A program made the position numbers and the translations under genes. Source: Desulfobacteraceae bacterium Eth-SRB1 (GTDB taxonomy: Bacteria; Desulfobacterota; Desulfobacteria; Desulfobacterales; ETH-SRB1). Taken from it: DNA of 64,000 nt. Below the pieces are notes generated by a model. The model ran no database searches and was not told the DNA's origin. It saw only the letters and a program-made list of their open reading frames with translations. Positions 18,049 to 28,123 of this stretch are shown here, in pieces; within the stretch, counting starts at the first letter, position 1, and each line of letters starts with the position of its first letter. The stretch spans positions 470,768 through 534,767 of the forward strand of contig RPGP01000029.1 of NCBI GenBank assembly GCA_004193555.1, read 5' to 3'.

Positions 18049-18200
18049 ACTATTCGGCCACAGATTCACACAGATGAACACAGATAGCTTTAAATACAAA
18101 GAAATCAAGATATTATTCTTAGAAGTTTTTATAAAGCTTTTTTTCTCGTTCCCATGCTCCAGCGTGGGAATGCATAGCATATGGCTCGCCGCGTCGAAGC
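18049..18200. repeat. Dispersed repeats upstream of pyrG
   Basis: ACTATTCGGCCACAGAT (18049-18065) and the following 40 bases match the left end of the element at 4656. After it comes CTCGTTCCCATGCTCCAGCG (about 18147-18166) with its inverse GCATGGGAACCAG near 18199. The former unit recurs at about 34553-34572. No gene is seen between 18043 and 18280. Confidence 0.6.
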
Positions 18201-18271
18201 ATGGGAACCAGCAAACGCTAAATGATAAGCAATAATCTGCGGAAATCGGCGTAATCTGCGGATGGGATTGA

Positions 18272-19921
<1,650 letters not shown>

Positions 19922-20028
19922 CCCGGACAAGCCCGCCTCCGGCGGATAATCGAGCTGTTACAGTTTTTATATTCACCGCAGACACAGGGGAACCAAGCTG
20001 TCCAATATAATATATCTTTTGTAATACT

Positions 20029-20122
20029 AAAATATTAACTCAAGTTTCGCACCCTTTAATTTAGCCAAAGCGTTAGACGGTAAGGGCTAAAAATCAAGGG
20101 TGCGAAACTTAAGATATTAATT
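20029..20122. repeat. Palindromic repeat around AAGTTTCGCACCCTT
   Basis: AATATTAACTCAAGTTTCGC and ACCCTT on the left (20031-20056) pair with AAGGGTGCGAAACTT and AAGATATTAATT on the right (20095-20122), with inner TTTAGCC / GGCTAAA arms. This is a strong hairpin of about 90 nt between pyrG and the next gene, 14 nt ahead of the ATG. It may be a repeat or a terminator; the sequence has no T-run. Confidence 0.6.
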
Positions 20123-20135
20123 TGGTTAGGTTGTT

Positions 20136-22136
20136 ATGAAAAGTTTATGGAACGATAATGAAGCAAAAAGCTTCTCCGATAATCCATTAGAGCTCAGAGC
20201 TTACACCTCCCGCTTATTGGGCCGGGAACCAGATCTGGTTCTGCATGGCGGAGGCAACACATCCGTAAAGACTAAAATAAAAAACTTCTTCGGCGACATC
20301 GAAGAAGCGCTGTATATAAAAGGAAGCGGCTTGGATCTGAAAACGATTCAGACAGCAGGATTTACTCCTGTCAAGCTGGAAACGCTGAAAAGGATGGCGG
20401 AACTTGAGCGCCTGTCTGATACGGATATGGTACGGCTTCAAAAAACTGCAATGATTGACTCTTTAGCCCCTAATCCTTCTGTAGAAGCCATACTGCACGC
20501 CATTATACCTTTCAAATATGTCGATCATACCCATGCGGATGCAGTCGTAACAATCACCAATAACGAAAACGGCAAAAGGCTGATTCGAGAAATTTACAAA
20601 GACAGGGTCTTGATTGTGCCTTATGTAATGCCTGGTTTTATCCTGGCAAAGAAAGTTTATGAAATGACCCGCAACATCAACTGGCCTGATGTTGAAGGGA
20701 TAGTCCTGATGAACCATGGCATCTTTACTTTTTCAGACAATGCCATAGCAAGTTATGAACAGATGATCCATCTTGTTTCCCTTTCTGAAAACTATCTTCA
20801 GGCAAGTGGAGCCTTTGACTCTGTTGCCGAGGCAGAAGCCGAAGAAGATCTGCTTGCCCTGGCGAAGATTCGCAAACAGGTTTCGCTAACAAAAGGGTCT
20901 GCCATGATAGCCAGACTCGATAACAGCCTTGAAGCCTGCGGCTTCGCCAACTTGACTAATATAGATTCGATTGCCACCCGCGGTCCTTTAACTCCTGATC
21001 ATGCTGTTCGCACAAAGCAGATACCGGTTGTAATAAAAAAAGAGGTTGAAAAAGCAATAACCGGCTTTTGCTCAGCATACAAAAAGTATTTTCAGCGAAA
21101 TACCGACTCGCCGTGCTCGCGCACTGTCGCAGCAGGTGGCCATCTGCTTTGTCCTGATCCGGCCCCGAGGTGGGGAATCTGGCCTCAGCACGGCATAATA
21201 GCTTTTGGCCGGAGTGTTAAGAAAGTAAATATTATCTCCGACATCGCTTTTCATACTATCCGCTCAATCCAGTGGGGTGAGGCCATAGGCGGCTGGGAAC
21301 CTCTGTCGGAAAAAGCTGTTTTCGATATGGAATACTGGGAGTTGCAACAAGCCAAACTGCGCAAAGAAGACACAACCCTAATATTACAGGGCAAGACAGC
21401 TCTTGTTACAGGCGCTGCCAGCGGTATAGGGCTTGCCTGTGCCAAAGCGCTGCATGATCTGGGAGTTGCAGTTGTCGGCATGGATTTAAACCCTGCGATC
21501 GCCCGGATATTCAATCAACCGGATCTGATAGGATTGGCCGGCAATATCTCTGATGATAAAGCTGTAAAAAAAGCAGTAGAATTTACTGTTCGCGGTTTTG
21601 GCGGCCTCGACATATTGATAAATAATGCAGGAATATTTACCCACAGCCAAAGAATTGAAGATATGGATTCCGAAACCTGGAATCAAAGCATGGAGATCAA
21701 TCTGTCGAGTCACCAGCGATTACTGAAAACATGCATCCCTTATCTCAAACAGGGTATTGATCCGGCCGTAATATTCATCGCTTCAAAAAATGTTCCTGCT
21801 CCCGGCCCCGGCGCTTCCGCCTATTCTGTCGCCAAAGCAGGACTGACCCAGCTCGCCAGGGTAGCTGCGCTGGAATTGGCTGCAGATGGGATTAGAGTCA
21901 ATGTCATTCATCCTGATGCCGTGTTTGATACCGGCATATGGACTCAAGAAGTCTTAAAAGAGCGAGCTAAACATTACGGACTTACTGTTGAGGAATATAA
22001 AACAAAAAATCTTTTGAAAACCGAAGTGACATCCAAAGACGTCGCCGCTCTTGTCTGCTGCATGGCGGGCCCGGCTTTCGCCAAGACAACAGGAGCACAG
22101 GTCCCGATAGACGGCGGCAACGAAAGAGTAATTTAA
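20136..22136 (+). CDS. Bifunctional class II aldolase / short-chain dehydrogenase
   Basis: The protein is a natural fusion of 666 aa. The N-terminal half (about 1-230) is a class II aldolase/adducin domain: LHGGGNTSVK, then VDHTHADAVVTITN with the zinc-binding His pair, and VLMNHGIFTFSD. The C-terminal half (about 415-666) is a short-chain dehydrogenase with TALVTGAASGIGLACAKAL, the NNAG motif in ILINNAGIFTH, and YSVAKAG. The family is annotated as RhaD/RhaW-type bifunctional rhamnulose-1-phosphate aldolase/lactaldehyde dehydrogenase. Substrate identity is not evident here because no sugar kinase or transporter is adjacent. Length and domain order match the family. Confidence 0.85.
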   Translation: MKSLWNDNEAKSFSDNPLELRAYTSRLLGREPDLVLHGGGNTSVKTKIKNFFGDIEEALYIKGSGLDLKTIQTAGFTPVKLETLKRMAELERLSDTDMVRLQKTAMIDSLAPNPSVEAILHAIIPFKYVDHTHADAVVTITNNENGKRLIREIYKDRVLIVPYVMPGFILAKKVYEMTRNINWPDVEGIVLMNHGIFTFSDNAIASYEQMIHLVSLSENYLQASGAFDSVAEAEAEEDLLALAKIRKQVSLTKGSAMIARLDNSLEACGFANLTNIDSIATRGPLTPDHAVRTKQIPVVIKKEVEKAITGFCSAYKKYFQRNTDSPCSRTVAAGGHLLCPDPAPRWGIWPQHGIIAFGRSVKKVNIISDIAFHTIRSIQWGEAIGGWEPLSEKAVFDMEYWELQQAKLRKEDTTLILQGKTALVTGAASGIGLACAKALHDLGVAVVGMDLNPAIARIFNQPDLIGLAGNISDDKAVKKAVEFTVRGFGGLDILINNAGIFTHSQRIEDMDSETWNQSMEINLSSHQRLLKTCIPYLKQGIDPAVIFIASKNVPAPGPGASAYSVAKAGLTQLARVAALELAADGIRVNVIHPDAVFDTGIWTQEVLKERAKHYGLTVEEYKTKNLLKTEVTSKDVAALVCCMAGPAFAKTTGAQVPIDGGNERVI

Positions 22137-22194
22137 TCGGGCGTTTTGCAAAGGTCAAACGTAAACTTGGCCCCATTCCTGACGCTGGAATATG

Positions 22195-22246
22195 AAATGT
22201 TTCCCTCTCTAAATACCGGGCATAACTTAGAGAGGGAGGAACATTT
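22195..22246. terminator. Hairpin between convergent genes
   Basis: AAATGTTTCCCTCTCTAA (22195-22212) pairs with TTAGAGAGGGAGGAACATTT (22227-22246) with a one-base bulge and a 14-nt loop. It sits between the convergent aldolase/SDR gene and the ferredoxin gene, as expected for a bidirectional terminator. No strong U-tract follows, so a repeat is the alternative. Confidence 0.45.
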
Positions 22247-22251
22247 AACTA

Positions 22252-22815
22252 CTACGAGGCTGTTGGGTTTTGAACGTACAGGATTGATTGCGCACTCATT
22301 TTTTTCAGTATATCCTTACCTTCGTCTTGAGCCCGTTGCCTGAGCACTTCTTTTTCTCCGAAACTGATGGCGTCGGTCATGCATGTCTCAACGCAGACAG
22401 GGATTCCTCCTGCGTGGATCAGGTCAAAGCAAAGATCGCATTTGTGCGCATAATTTTCCTGCTTATTGAATTGAATAACACTGTATGGGCATGCCTCGAT
22501 ACAGTCCTTTTCGCCGGCGCATTTTTCTTTGTTAATGCGCACAATACCGGTGTCTGGATCCTTGGTAATTGCATCTGCCTTACAGGCTTTTATACATGGC
22601 GCATTTTTACAATGCTGGCAGGGCATAACCCAGGAGTTAACGGATATTTCAGGATAAACTCCTTCCCGCTTGGATTCCACGCGCAGATAAAACGGAATTT
22701 CGTTCGGCAAGGCCGCTTCATAGTCCACAAGACCGTGAAAATTTCGACAGGCCACAATACATGTTTTGCAGCCGATACATCGCGAAAGATCTATCATTAA
22801 ACTTAATTGTTTCAT
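22252..22815 (-). CDS. 4Fe-4S ferredoxin electron-transfer subunit (DmsB/HybA type)
   Basis: This 187-aa electron-transfer partner of the adjacent molybdopterin oxidoreductase has four ferredoxin cysteine clusters: CIGCKTCIVAC, CQHCKNAPCIKACK, CAGEKDCIEACPY and CDLCFDLIHAGGIPVCVETC. This is the DmsB/PsrB/PhsB pattern, predicting up to four [4Fe-4S] clusters. I start at ATG 22815 (MKQLSLMIDLSRC) because AAAGGAG lies eight bases upstream. The longer frame to 22887 lacks a ribosome-binding site and overlaps the oxidoreductase gene. No signal peptide is seen, so it is cytoplasmic unless carried by a partner. It is the last gene of the operon. Confidence 0.9.
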   Translation of the reverse strand: MKQLSLMIDLSRCIGCKTCIVACRNFHGLVDYEAALPNEIPFYLRVESKREGVYPEISVNSWVMPCQHCKNAPCIKACKADAITKDPDTGIVRINKEKCAGEKDCIEACPYSVIQFNKQENYAHKCDLCFDLIHAGGIPVCVETCMTDAISFGEKEVLRQRAQDEGKDILKKMSAQSILYVQNPTAS

Positions 22816-22826
22816 GGTTTTCTCCT

Positions 22827-24962
22827 TTATTTTTCGATTCGAACGCGTGTGGAGACATGGGACTCGCCCCCCACAACGTCCTGCCAATCGAGAGTGCTTC
22901 CGGAATCCGGTATCAGGATATTATCGCTCACGCCTTGACCCATAGTTGCAGTTCTCCCGACAGTTGAGCCAAAACCGTGAACTAGTCCAACGCAATCTGG
23001 CCTGATACGTTCGGTCAATTTTGCCTTGCATTTGATTTGGCCTGTGCGTGAGGACATGGTAACATTATCTCCGTCCTTTATATTCAGCTTCGTGGCTGCG
23101 GATTTGTTAATAAGCACAGGGTTTTCAAAAAAACCGCTTACTGTGTCTCGGAGTTGCGGGTTATTGTGGGTCCATTGGCCGGCACCAGCATGGAAAATAG
23201 TACGGTATGAAATAAGAATAAACGGATATTTGTCAATGTTTACTTCGTATTCCGGGGCCAAGCCGGGCCGTGGCATGGCTTGGTTAACGCCCTCAAGGTC
23301 TTCCCAGTACAAATGCAGTTTTCCGCTCGGTGTTCCAAAGCCGCCGTTCTTTTCGTATTTCCTGAACCCCATAGTACGGGGCGACCATAATCCGCCCATG
23401 TCTTGAAGCTTTTTTACTGACAGACCAAGGCCGGCAAGCTGGATGTCGTAGTATTCCACATCGTCTTTGAACGTAAAATATTCCGGGACGAGCCTTTTGC
23501 CCAGCTCGATGAATATTTCGTTTGAATGACGACACTTTCCAGGCGCTTCAACTACTGGCTGGCGAAGGAGTACACCTTTTCCGAAATTATACCACCATGG
23601 CATGTATAAGAGCTCCCAGCGCTCAAAATACGATTTGTCCGGCAGAACAAGATCGGCATATTTAGATGTTTCTGAAAGCATGATCTCATAACTGACAAGA
23701 AGTTCGAGCTTGTATTCGTCATTGTCATCGACCATACACACTGCATCACGCCACTCCTTATGTCCCATCTCGGTCAAGGCTGGATTAGCTTCTGAATTAA
23801 TCAGAACTTTCAGATCGCCGTTTTTAATAGCCTGTGCCTGGTACCAGGTCGGCTCCATGATAAAGGAATAGTTGCTGAAACTCTCCTTATCCTTTCCTGT
23901 GCGATGCCACCCAAGTTCATTTAAATCAGGCCCAACCGGTACAGGTTCTACCGGTGTCATTGGGGTCAAATCCGGCAAAGGCTGACCACCAGGATTGTCA
24001 ATATTTCCTGTCACGGCCAGGAAAATTGTCCACGCGTGGCCAAAGTCCAGGGCCTGGCCAAGCATGATTCCTTTAAAGCTATCCACCCCTACTGAAGGAG
24101 CTTTAGCGCATTCAGTAGCCAGCTTTTTGATGTCCGCGGCAGGGACGTCGCAAATTTTACTCATAGCCTCAGGGGTTTTATCCTCAATATAATTTTTAAG
24201 CTTGTTAAAGTCTCCTTCTCGGACCCATTTATCTATAAATTTTTTGTTGTATAAATCGTTGGCGATAATATGCTGGATCATGCCCAGGAAAAAAGCCGTG
24301 TCCCCAGCGGGCTTGATGGGAATCCACCAGTCGGCCTTGGCCGCATCCGCGGTAAAGATCGGATCCAGTACAACCAGCTTAGCGCCCCTTGCCTTAGCGT
24401 CCAAAATATGCCCCGGGGCAGACGCGTCATCCAGCCCGCCAAAGGCATGGCGACCGGACATAATCATGATTCCGTCTTTGGGAACGGTGAACCATGCTGG
24501 TGGGATATGGTGGTTTGGCACACCGCCCATGGTCTTGATGCAGGCAACAATCTTGCCCGAATCGCAGTGTGGGAGGGCCGTATTGATAAAACCGCCGTAA
24601 GCATCCAAAAATCGCCACTTAGGATCGGTGATGGAGTGCGGAAAAAAATTGGCCGTCAGCTTATGCGCTTCGCCCCGATCTTTAAGTGATTTCAATTTAT
24701 CCGTGATGATGTTCAGGGCTTCGTCCCAGGATATGGGTTCAAATTTTCCCTCACCGCGCTTACCTGTTCGTTTCAGTGGCCGGGTCAGGCGGTCCTTATC
24801 GTATTCAAGAGAAATACCGGCCATACCCTTGACGCATGCCTTGCCTCGCGCCTTTGGGTTGCCTCTGATCTCCTTGATGCATCCGTCCTCCAGCCGCACC
24901 AGGATGGCGCATTCTGCTTTGCACTGGTAACAAACTGTTGGTATCCACCCATTTTTTTTCAT
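22827..24962 (-). CDS. Molybdopterin (Mo/W) oxidoreductase, DMSO reductase family catalytic subunit
   Basis: This 711-aa catalytic subunit has an N-terminal [4Fe-4S] motif CYQCKAEC with a fourth Cys in GKACVKG (C11, C14, C18, C43), followed by RLTRPLKRTGKRGEGKFEPI and SWDEAL. A cysteine at about 133 (PHCDSGK) is at the usual position of the Mo/W ligand. C-terminal cofactor-binding features are FILISYRTIFHAGAGQWTHN and GDNVTMSSRTGQIKCKAKLT. No Tat signal is present, so it is a cytoplasmic enzyme. I start at 24962, where GGAGG lies nine bases upstream, not at 24977. The order FNT channel, small membrane protein, catalytic subunit, ferredoxin suggests reduction of, or electron extraction from, a small anion or acid. 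Polysulfide/thiosulfate, formate or acetylene-hydratase-like chemistry cannot be distinguished by eye. Confidence 0.9.
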   Translation of the reverse strand: MKKNGWIPTVCYQCKAECAILVRLEDGCIKEIRGNPKARGKACVKGMAGISLEYDKDRLTRPLKRTGKRGEGKFEPISWDEALNIITDKLKSLKDRGEAHKLTANFFPHSITDPKWRFLDAYGGFINTALPHCDSGKIVACIKTMGGVPNHHIPPAWFTVPKDGIMIMSGRHAFGGLDDASAPGHILDAKARGAKLVVLDPIFTADAAKADWWIPIKPAGDTAFFLGMIQHIIANDLYNKKFIDKWVREGDFNKLKNYIEDKTPEAMSKICDVPAADIKKLATECAKAPSVGVDSFKGIMLGQALDFGHAWTIFLAVTGNIDNPGGQPLPDLTPMTPVEPVPVGPDLNELGWHRTGKDKESFSNYSFIMEPTWYQAQAIKNGDLKVLINSEANPALTEMGHKEWRDAVCMVDDNDEYKLELLVSYEIMLSETSKYADLVLPDKSYFERWELLYMPWWYNFGKGVLLRQPVVEAPGKCRHSNEIFIELGKRLVPEYFTFKDDVEYYDIQLAGLGLSVKKLQDMGGLWSPRTMGFRKYEKNGGFGTPSGKLHLYWEDLEGVNQAMPRPGLAPEYEVNIDKYPFILISYRTIFHAGAGQWTHNNPQLRDTVSGFFENPVLINKSAATKLNIKDGDNVTMSSRTGQIKCKAKLTERIRPDCVGLVHGFGSTVGRTATMGQGVSDNILIPDSGSTLDWQDVVGGESHVSTRVRIEK

Positions 24963-25030
24963 TTGTTTTTCCTCCATTTCTTTATGTTACAGCCAATAAA
25001 AATTTTTTGTTCAGATAATTGTTCGGAAAA

Positions 25031-25171
25031 TCAATCCAAGTCCAATTCGCCTTTTTTAGCATAGTCCGGATATTTTTTGTGAAATGCTGCAATAATCAGT
25101 ATAGTAATAACCACGAAAACACCAAACAACGTCCAGATAACCGGATTCCAGGGGCTATAGTCAAAATCCAT
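25031..25171 (-). CDS. 46-aa single-span membrane protein
   Basis: A short gene lies between the FNT channel and the oxidoreductase. ATG 25171-25169 is preceded by AAAGGAG with good spacing, and the stop is TGA at 25033-25031. The peptide begins MDFDYSPWNPVIW, has one membrane helix (TLFGVFVVITILIIAAF) and ends with a charged tail (HKKYPDYAKKGELDLD). It is 12 nt from the FNT gene, so clearly in the operon. It may anchor or regulate the channel or the oxidoreductase; no family is known to me. Confidence 0.75.
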   Translation of the reverse strand: MDFDYSPWNPVIWTLFGVFVVITILIIAAFHKKYPDYAKKGELDLD

Positions 25172-25182
25172 AGATATCTCCT

Positions 25183-26064
25183 TTAAAGTTTGATCATAAA
25201 CTCTTTTTTGTTTTTGTAAAGACTGGCTACCCTTTTTGGATTGGAAACCAATTGAAAAATAACGCCCACAAAGAAAATTCCTCCGATGAAATTCCCAAGT
25301 ACGGTGTAAATCTGATTATGTGCCCACCCGTACTGACCGAACCCCCAGTGGATGATGACAGGAGCGTGGTTTATAATTTTGCCTGCAACCTTGAGGTAAA
25401 GGTCCTGCTGAAATAAAGGCACGGCCAAAAAACCTATGTTTGCTATACAGTGCTCGGTCATTCCGGCTACAAAGGCAAAGGGGCCGTAGGCGGCCATGAA
25501 TATTTTGGAAACATCGTCATCGGCCTTGACAAACAAAAATGCGGCTGTTTGAAGTGTCCATGTGCAAATGATGGCCATGACGAAAATTTGCGTAGCTGTT
25601 TCCCCTGTTTTTGCCACCCCGATAGCATGAGCATGCACAAGCCAGGGCAGAGCATGGTACCCTCCGCCCTTACTTAATAACCACATAAAAAACATGCTGC
25701 CTATAAAATTCCCCGCGTATGCTACAATAATTTCCCAAACAAATTGCATCCATGTAATGCGTTTGTGGAAAACGCCGATGACGCCATAGCCCATATCTGC
25801 AGTGACCAGAGTCATGCCGCTAAACATGATGATTACAAGGGAGAATGCGAAAACAAGCCCCATGAGCAGATTAGCGAACCCTACGGCCATGTTTTCCGGG
25901 ACCCCTGCGCTGACCGAAAGGGCAAGCATTGCCCCAAAGCTGACAAACGCGCCGCCGGCGAATGCGGACAAAAAAAACGCAAGCGGCCTGTTCTTCAGCA
26001 TATCCCATTTATAGGCACAGACATCCGCTACTCTGACTACAAGTTCGTCAACACTGGCAGGCAT
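25183..26064 (-). CDS. Formate/nitrite transporter (FNT) family channel
   Basis: The protein is a 293-aa pentameric-channel-type protein with six hydrophobic segments. FNT features include AFAGGAFVSFGAMLALSVS in helix 1, NLLMGLVFAFSLVIIMFSGM with TLVTADMGYG (loop region), VAYAGNFIGSMFFMWLL, and GMTEHCIANIGFLAVPLF (the central-histidine-like segment EHCIANI). FNT proteins carry formate, nitrite, hydrosulfide or lactate-sized acids. Placement at the head of a molybdopterin oxidoreductase operon suggests it imports that enzyme's substrate or exports its product. It lies directly downstream of the sigma-factor fusion on the same strand. Confidence 0.9.
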   Translation of the reverse strand: MPASVDELVVRVADVCAYKWDMLKNRPLAFFLSAFAGGAFVSFGAMLALSVSAGVPENMAVGFANLLMGLVFAFSLVIIMFSGMTLVTADMGYGVIGVFHKRITWMQFVWEIIVAYAGNFIGSMFFMWLLSKGGGYHALPWLVHAHAIGVAKTGETATQIFVMAIICTWTLQTAAFLFVKADDDVSKIFMAAYGPFAFVAGMTEHCIANIGFLAVPLFQQDLYLKVAGKIINHAPVIIHWGFGQYGWAHNQIYTVLGNFIGGIFFVGVIFQLVSNPKRVASLYKNKKEFMIKL

Positions 26065-26210
26065 TTATCGATTCCTTTATGCTTTCGGTTCGTATCGTAG
26101 ATTTCGGCCTTGTTTTAAATTATATTCAAAGGCCCTTTGTAAATATAGAGACCTTGTTCGGGAAAAAGGTTCGGTATGCATGAAATAAAAAATTGTTGGA
26201 CAGGAGATTT

Positions 26211-26371
26211 AGGGCTCGCTCAAAAATAACTTTACATTTTAAGCGCCGATGCATCCCGCTTGGCTGCGTTGCGAAAGCTCGGAATATGCCTGATATTCCT
26301 GCGCTTTCGCGCCTTGCCGGCCGGGCGCCTCAACACTTAAAATTGCGAACTTATTTTTGAGCGAACCCTTA
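26211..26371. repeat. Palindromic repeat GGGYTCGCTCAAAAATAA...
   Basis: AGGGCTCGCTCAAAAATAAC (26211) is inversely matched by TTATTTTTGAGCGAACCCTT (26351-26370). Nested hairpins GCGAAAGC / GCTTTCGC and GGAATAT / ATATTCC lie inside. The same end sequence (AGGGTTCGCTCAAAAAT) recurs at 9315 and at 39477-39522. It occupies half of the gap 26065-26398 between the FNT gene and the sigma-factor gene. The FNT promoter should lie in 26065-26210, but I could not assign one. Confidence 0.7.
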
Positions 26372-26398
26372 ACCCGGGAAAAATCAGTAGAGTGGCGT

Positions 26399-27793
26399 TT
26401 ATAAATAATTCGTGGACATAAAACTATTCAGGTCACATTCTTTATCGAGTATTTTCGCCTGCAGCGCAAGGGTCATGGATGCCTCGATCCTGTTTCGATC
26501 CGGTGCGAGGTCATGGTAAGTAATGTATCCTTTCCGCAGGACGCCTTCAGCGATGTCGGATGTGATGCCGGTATAACGAGCCTGAATTTTCGCGCTTGCC
26601 GCCGGGTGCTCGGCAATATATTCGCCGGCAGACAAGAGAAGTCTGAGATAGCTGAATAAAAGATCGCCGTGTTTAGCGGAAAAATCCTCCCGCGCCGCGA
26701 CCACACAACAAATGTGGCCTGGATAAAGGTCCTTGGAGCGTACCAGTATTCTGCCTTTCCCCTCGGCAACGGATTTTGTGCCCCAGGGCTCAGAGCAGAA
26801 AAATCCATCAATTTCCTGTTTCATTAATGAGCCGATGACGTATGAAGGGCTGATATATTTTGCGCGGATGTCTCGGGATGCGCTGAATGGATCGGAGCCG
26901 AACAGAGAATGCAAAATCATTTGGTGGGTTGAAACAGAGTAAGGCAATCCCATCAGCGCTCCGGCGAGAGAATTTTTGGAGGTTATATGCTTTCGAACTG
27001 TAATGGCGCTTCCGTCGTGATGGCCGTCTAAAACGTACTGGATCCGAATACCGCTGTTTCTCAGAAACATGGCCAGAGGAGCCATAATAAATGCCGCGTC
27101 CACGATACCGTTTATTAAAGATTTGACCAGACTGGGCCATGACAAAAACTTATGAAGCTGTATTTGGAAATTTTGATTATCATGGCGGTGATGAGAAATC
27201 ATGGCCAGCAAGTGGTCTGAGATAGGTAAATATCCGACACTGATGATCCGTTGCCCGCTTTTTTTGAATTCATGTATTATTTTGTCGCGCGCGTCATGCA
27301 ACCGCCTTTTAACCGTGCCCAAAGGCACGTTCAAGTCGTTAGCTATGTCTTTATATGAACGCCCGTAAACATACCGCTGAGTACACACCTCACGGTTGAT
27401 ATCCGAAAGCGAGGCTAAGAATTTTATTACCCTGTCTCTGCTCATGCAACGTGTGCAAATTTCCAATGGGCTGAATGCGTCGGTCGATGTAGGCGCGATC
27501 TGGTCTAAGCTGAGCATGGACTTGTACGGAGCGTTTAACTTAAGTGTCCTATTACAGCATGAATGAAGAATTGTGCGAAACCATGCAGGAAAAGAGGAAA
27601 GATCCCGCAAAGTCGAAAGCTTTAGATATGCCTTTAAAAATGCTTCTTGTACCGTATCCTGAGCAAGACCAGCATCGGGAATTCGCTTTGACGCAATATT
27701 GTAAGCCATGTTTTGAAAACGCTTTACAATCTCGTTGAAGGCATTTTTATTCCCATTGAGAGTCTTTTTGAGAAACGACTGGTAATCTTTCAT
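26399..27793 (-). CDS. ECF-type sigma factor fused to NrtA/SsuA-like solute-binding domain
   Basis: The predicted protein is 464 aa. Residues about 6-81 are sigma-70 region 2 (NAFNEIVKRFQNMAYNIASK, DTVQEAFLKAYLKLSTL). Residues 119-176 are region 4 with a helix-turn-helix (RSYKDIANDLNVPLGTVKRR). From about 184 on the protein matches class-II solute-binding proteins of the NrtA/CmpA/SsuA (NMT1-like) type: ISVGYLPISDH, FLSWPSLVKSLINGIVDAAFI, then PSYVIGSLMKQEIDGFF and SEPWG, which corresponds to the GEPW motif. No signal peptide or membrane helix is seen, so the ligand would be sensed in the cytoplasm. The start is ATG 27793; a TTG nine codons earlier is possible. The best reading is a ligand-responsive sigma factor for the FNT-oxidoreductase operon directly downstream. 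Confidence 0.85.
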   Translation of the reverse strand: MKDYQSFLKKTLNGNKNAFNEIVKRFQNMAYNIASKRIPDAGLAQDTVQEAFLKAYLKLSTLRDLSSFPAWFRTILHSCCNRTLKLNAPYKSMLSLDQIAPTSTDAFSPLEICTRCMSRDRVIKFLASLSDINREVCTQRYVYGRSYKDIANDLNVPLGTVKRRLHDARDKIIHEFKKSGQRIISVGYLPISDHLLAMISHHRHDNQNFQIQLHKFLSWPSLVKSLINGIVDAAFIMAPLAMFLRNSGIRIQYVLDGHHDGSAITVRKHITSKNSLAGALMGLPYSVSTHQMILHSLFGSDPFSASRDIRAKYISPSYVIGSLMKQEIDGFFCSEPWGTKSVAEGKGRILVRSKDLYPGHICCVVAAREDFSAKHGDLLFSYLRLLLSAGEYIAEHPAASAKIQARYTGITSDIAEGVLRKGYITYHDLAPDRNRIEASMTLALQAKILDKECDLNSFMSTNYL

Positions 27794-27794
27794 A

Positions 27795-28090
27795 TCAGAG
27801 ATAGTATCCACTACCGACAACCAATCCGACTACTTCCTTTAAGTATTTAATAAATTTTTCTTTATTCTTATAATTAAATGCCAAATCAACATTTACAAGA
27901 CCGTTTTTTTAATATAAATAAACCATTAAATGATTATTCTCATCGTGCTTGATTTCATCATATTTTAAAAAAACCTTTTGCCCTTTTGTTTTAAGTTGTA
28001 AAAACTCTATAGCCCTTCCGTTTGCTTGTTTCTTTTCTTTAACTCCAATAAGCCTAACAAGTAAACCATTATTCAATTTAATTCGTATTC
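27795..28090 (-). pseudogene. Degenerate SNase/thermonuclease-like fragment
   Basis: One reading frame gives RIKLNNGLLVRLIGVKE, then LQLKTKGQKVFLKYDEI and HLMVYLY, an in-frame TAA (27909-27911), then KNGLVNVDLAFNYKN and FIKYLKE up to TGA at 27797-27795. The order resembles a staphylococcal-nuclease-like domain (R-L-I-G-V, G-x-x-V-x-L, Y-V-Y-L, N-x-x-L). There is no start of its own. The left end runs straight into a truncated toxin gene. I read it as a decayed fragment left by recombination. Confidence 0.5.
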
Positions 28091-28123
28091 TTTCCAAAAA
28101 GAAGGGGAAGTGAAATGATTCAT
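28073..28123 (-). pseudogene. Truncated RelE/ParE-like toxin remnant
   Basis: ATG at 28123-28121 overlaps the antitoxin stop (ATGA), the usual coupling in a type II pair. The peptide MNHFTSPSFWKEYELN ends after 16 codons. The start MxHFTSPSFW matches what I recall of toxins paired with this antitoxin type. The rest is missing and is replaced by the SNase-like fragment, so the toxin is dead. Confidence 0.5.
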
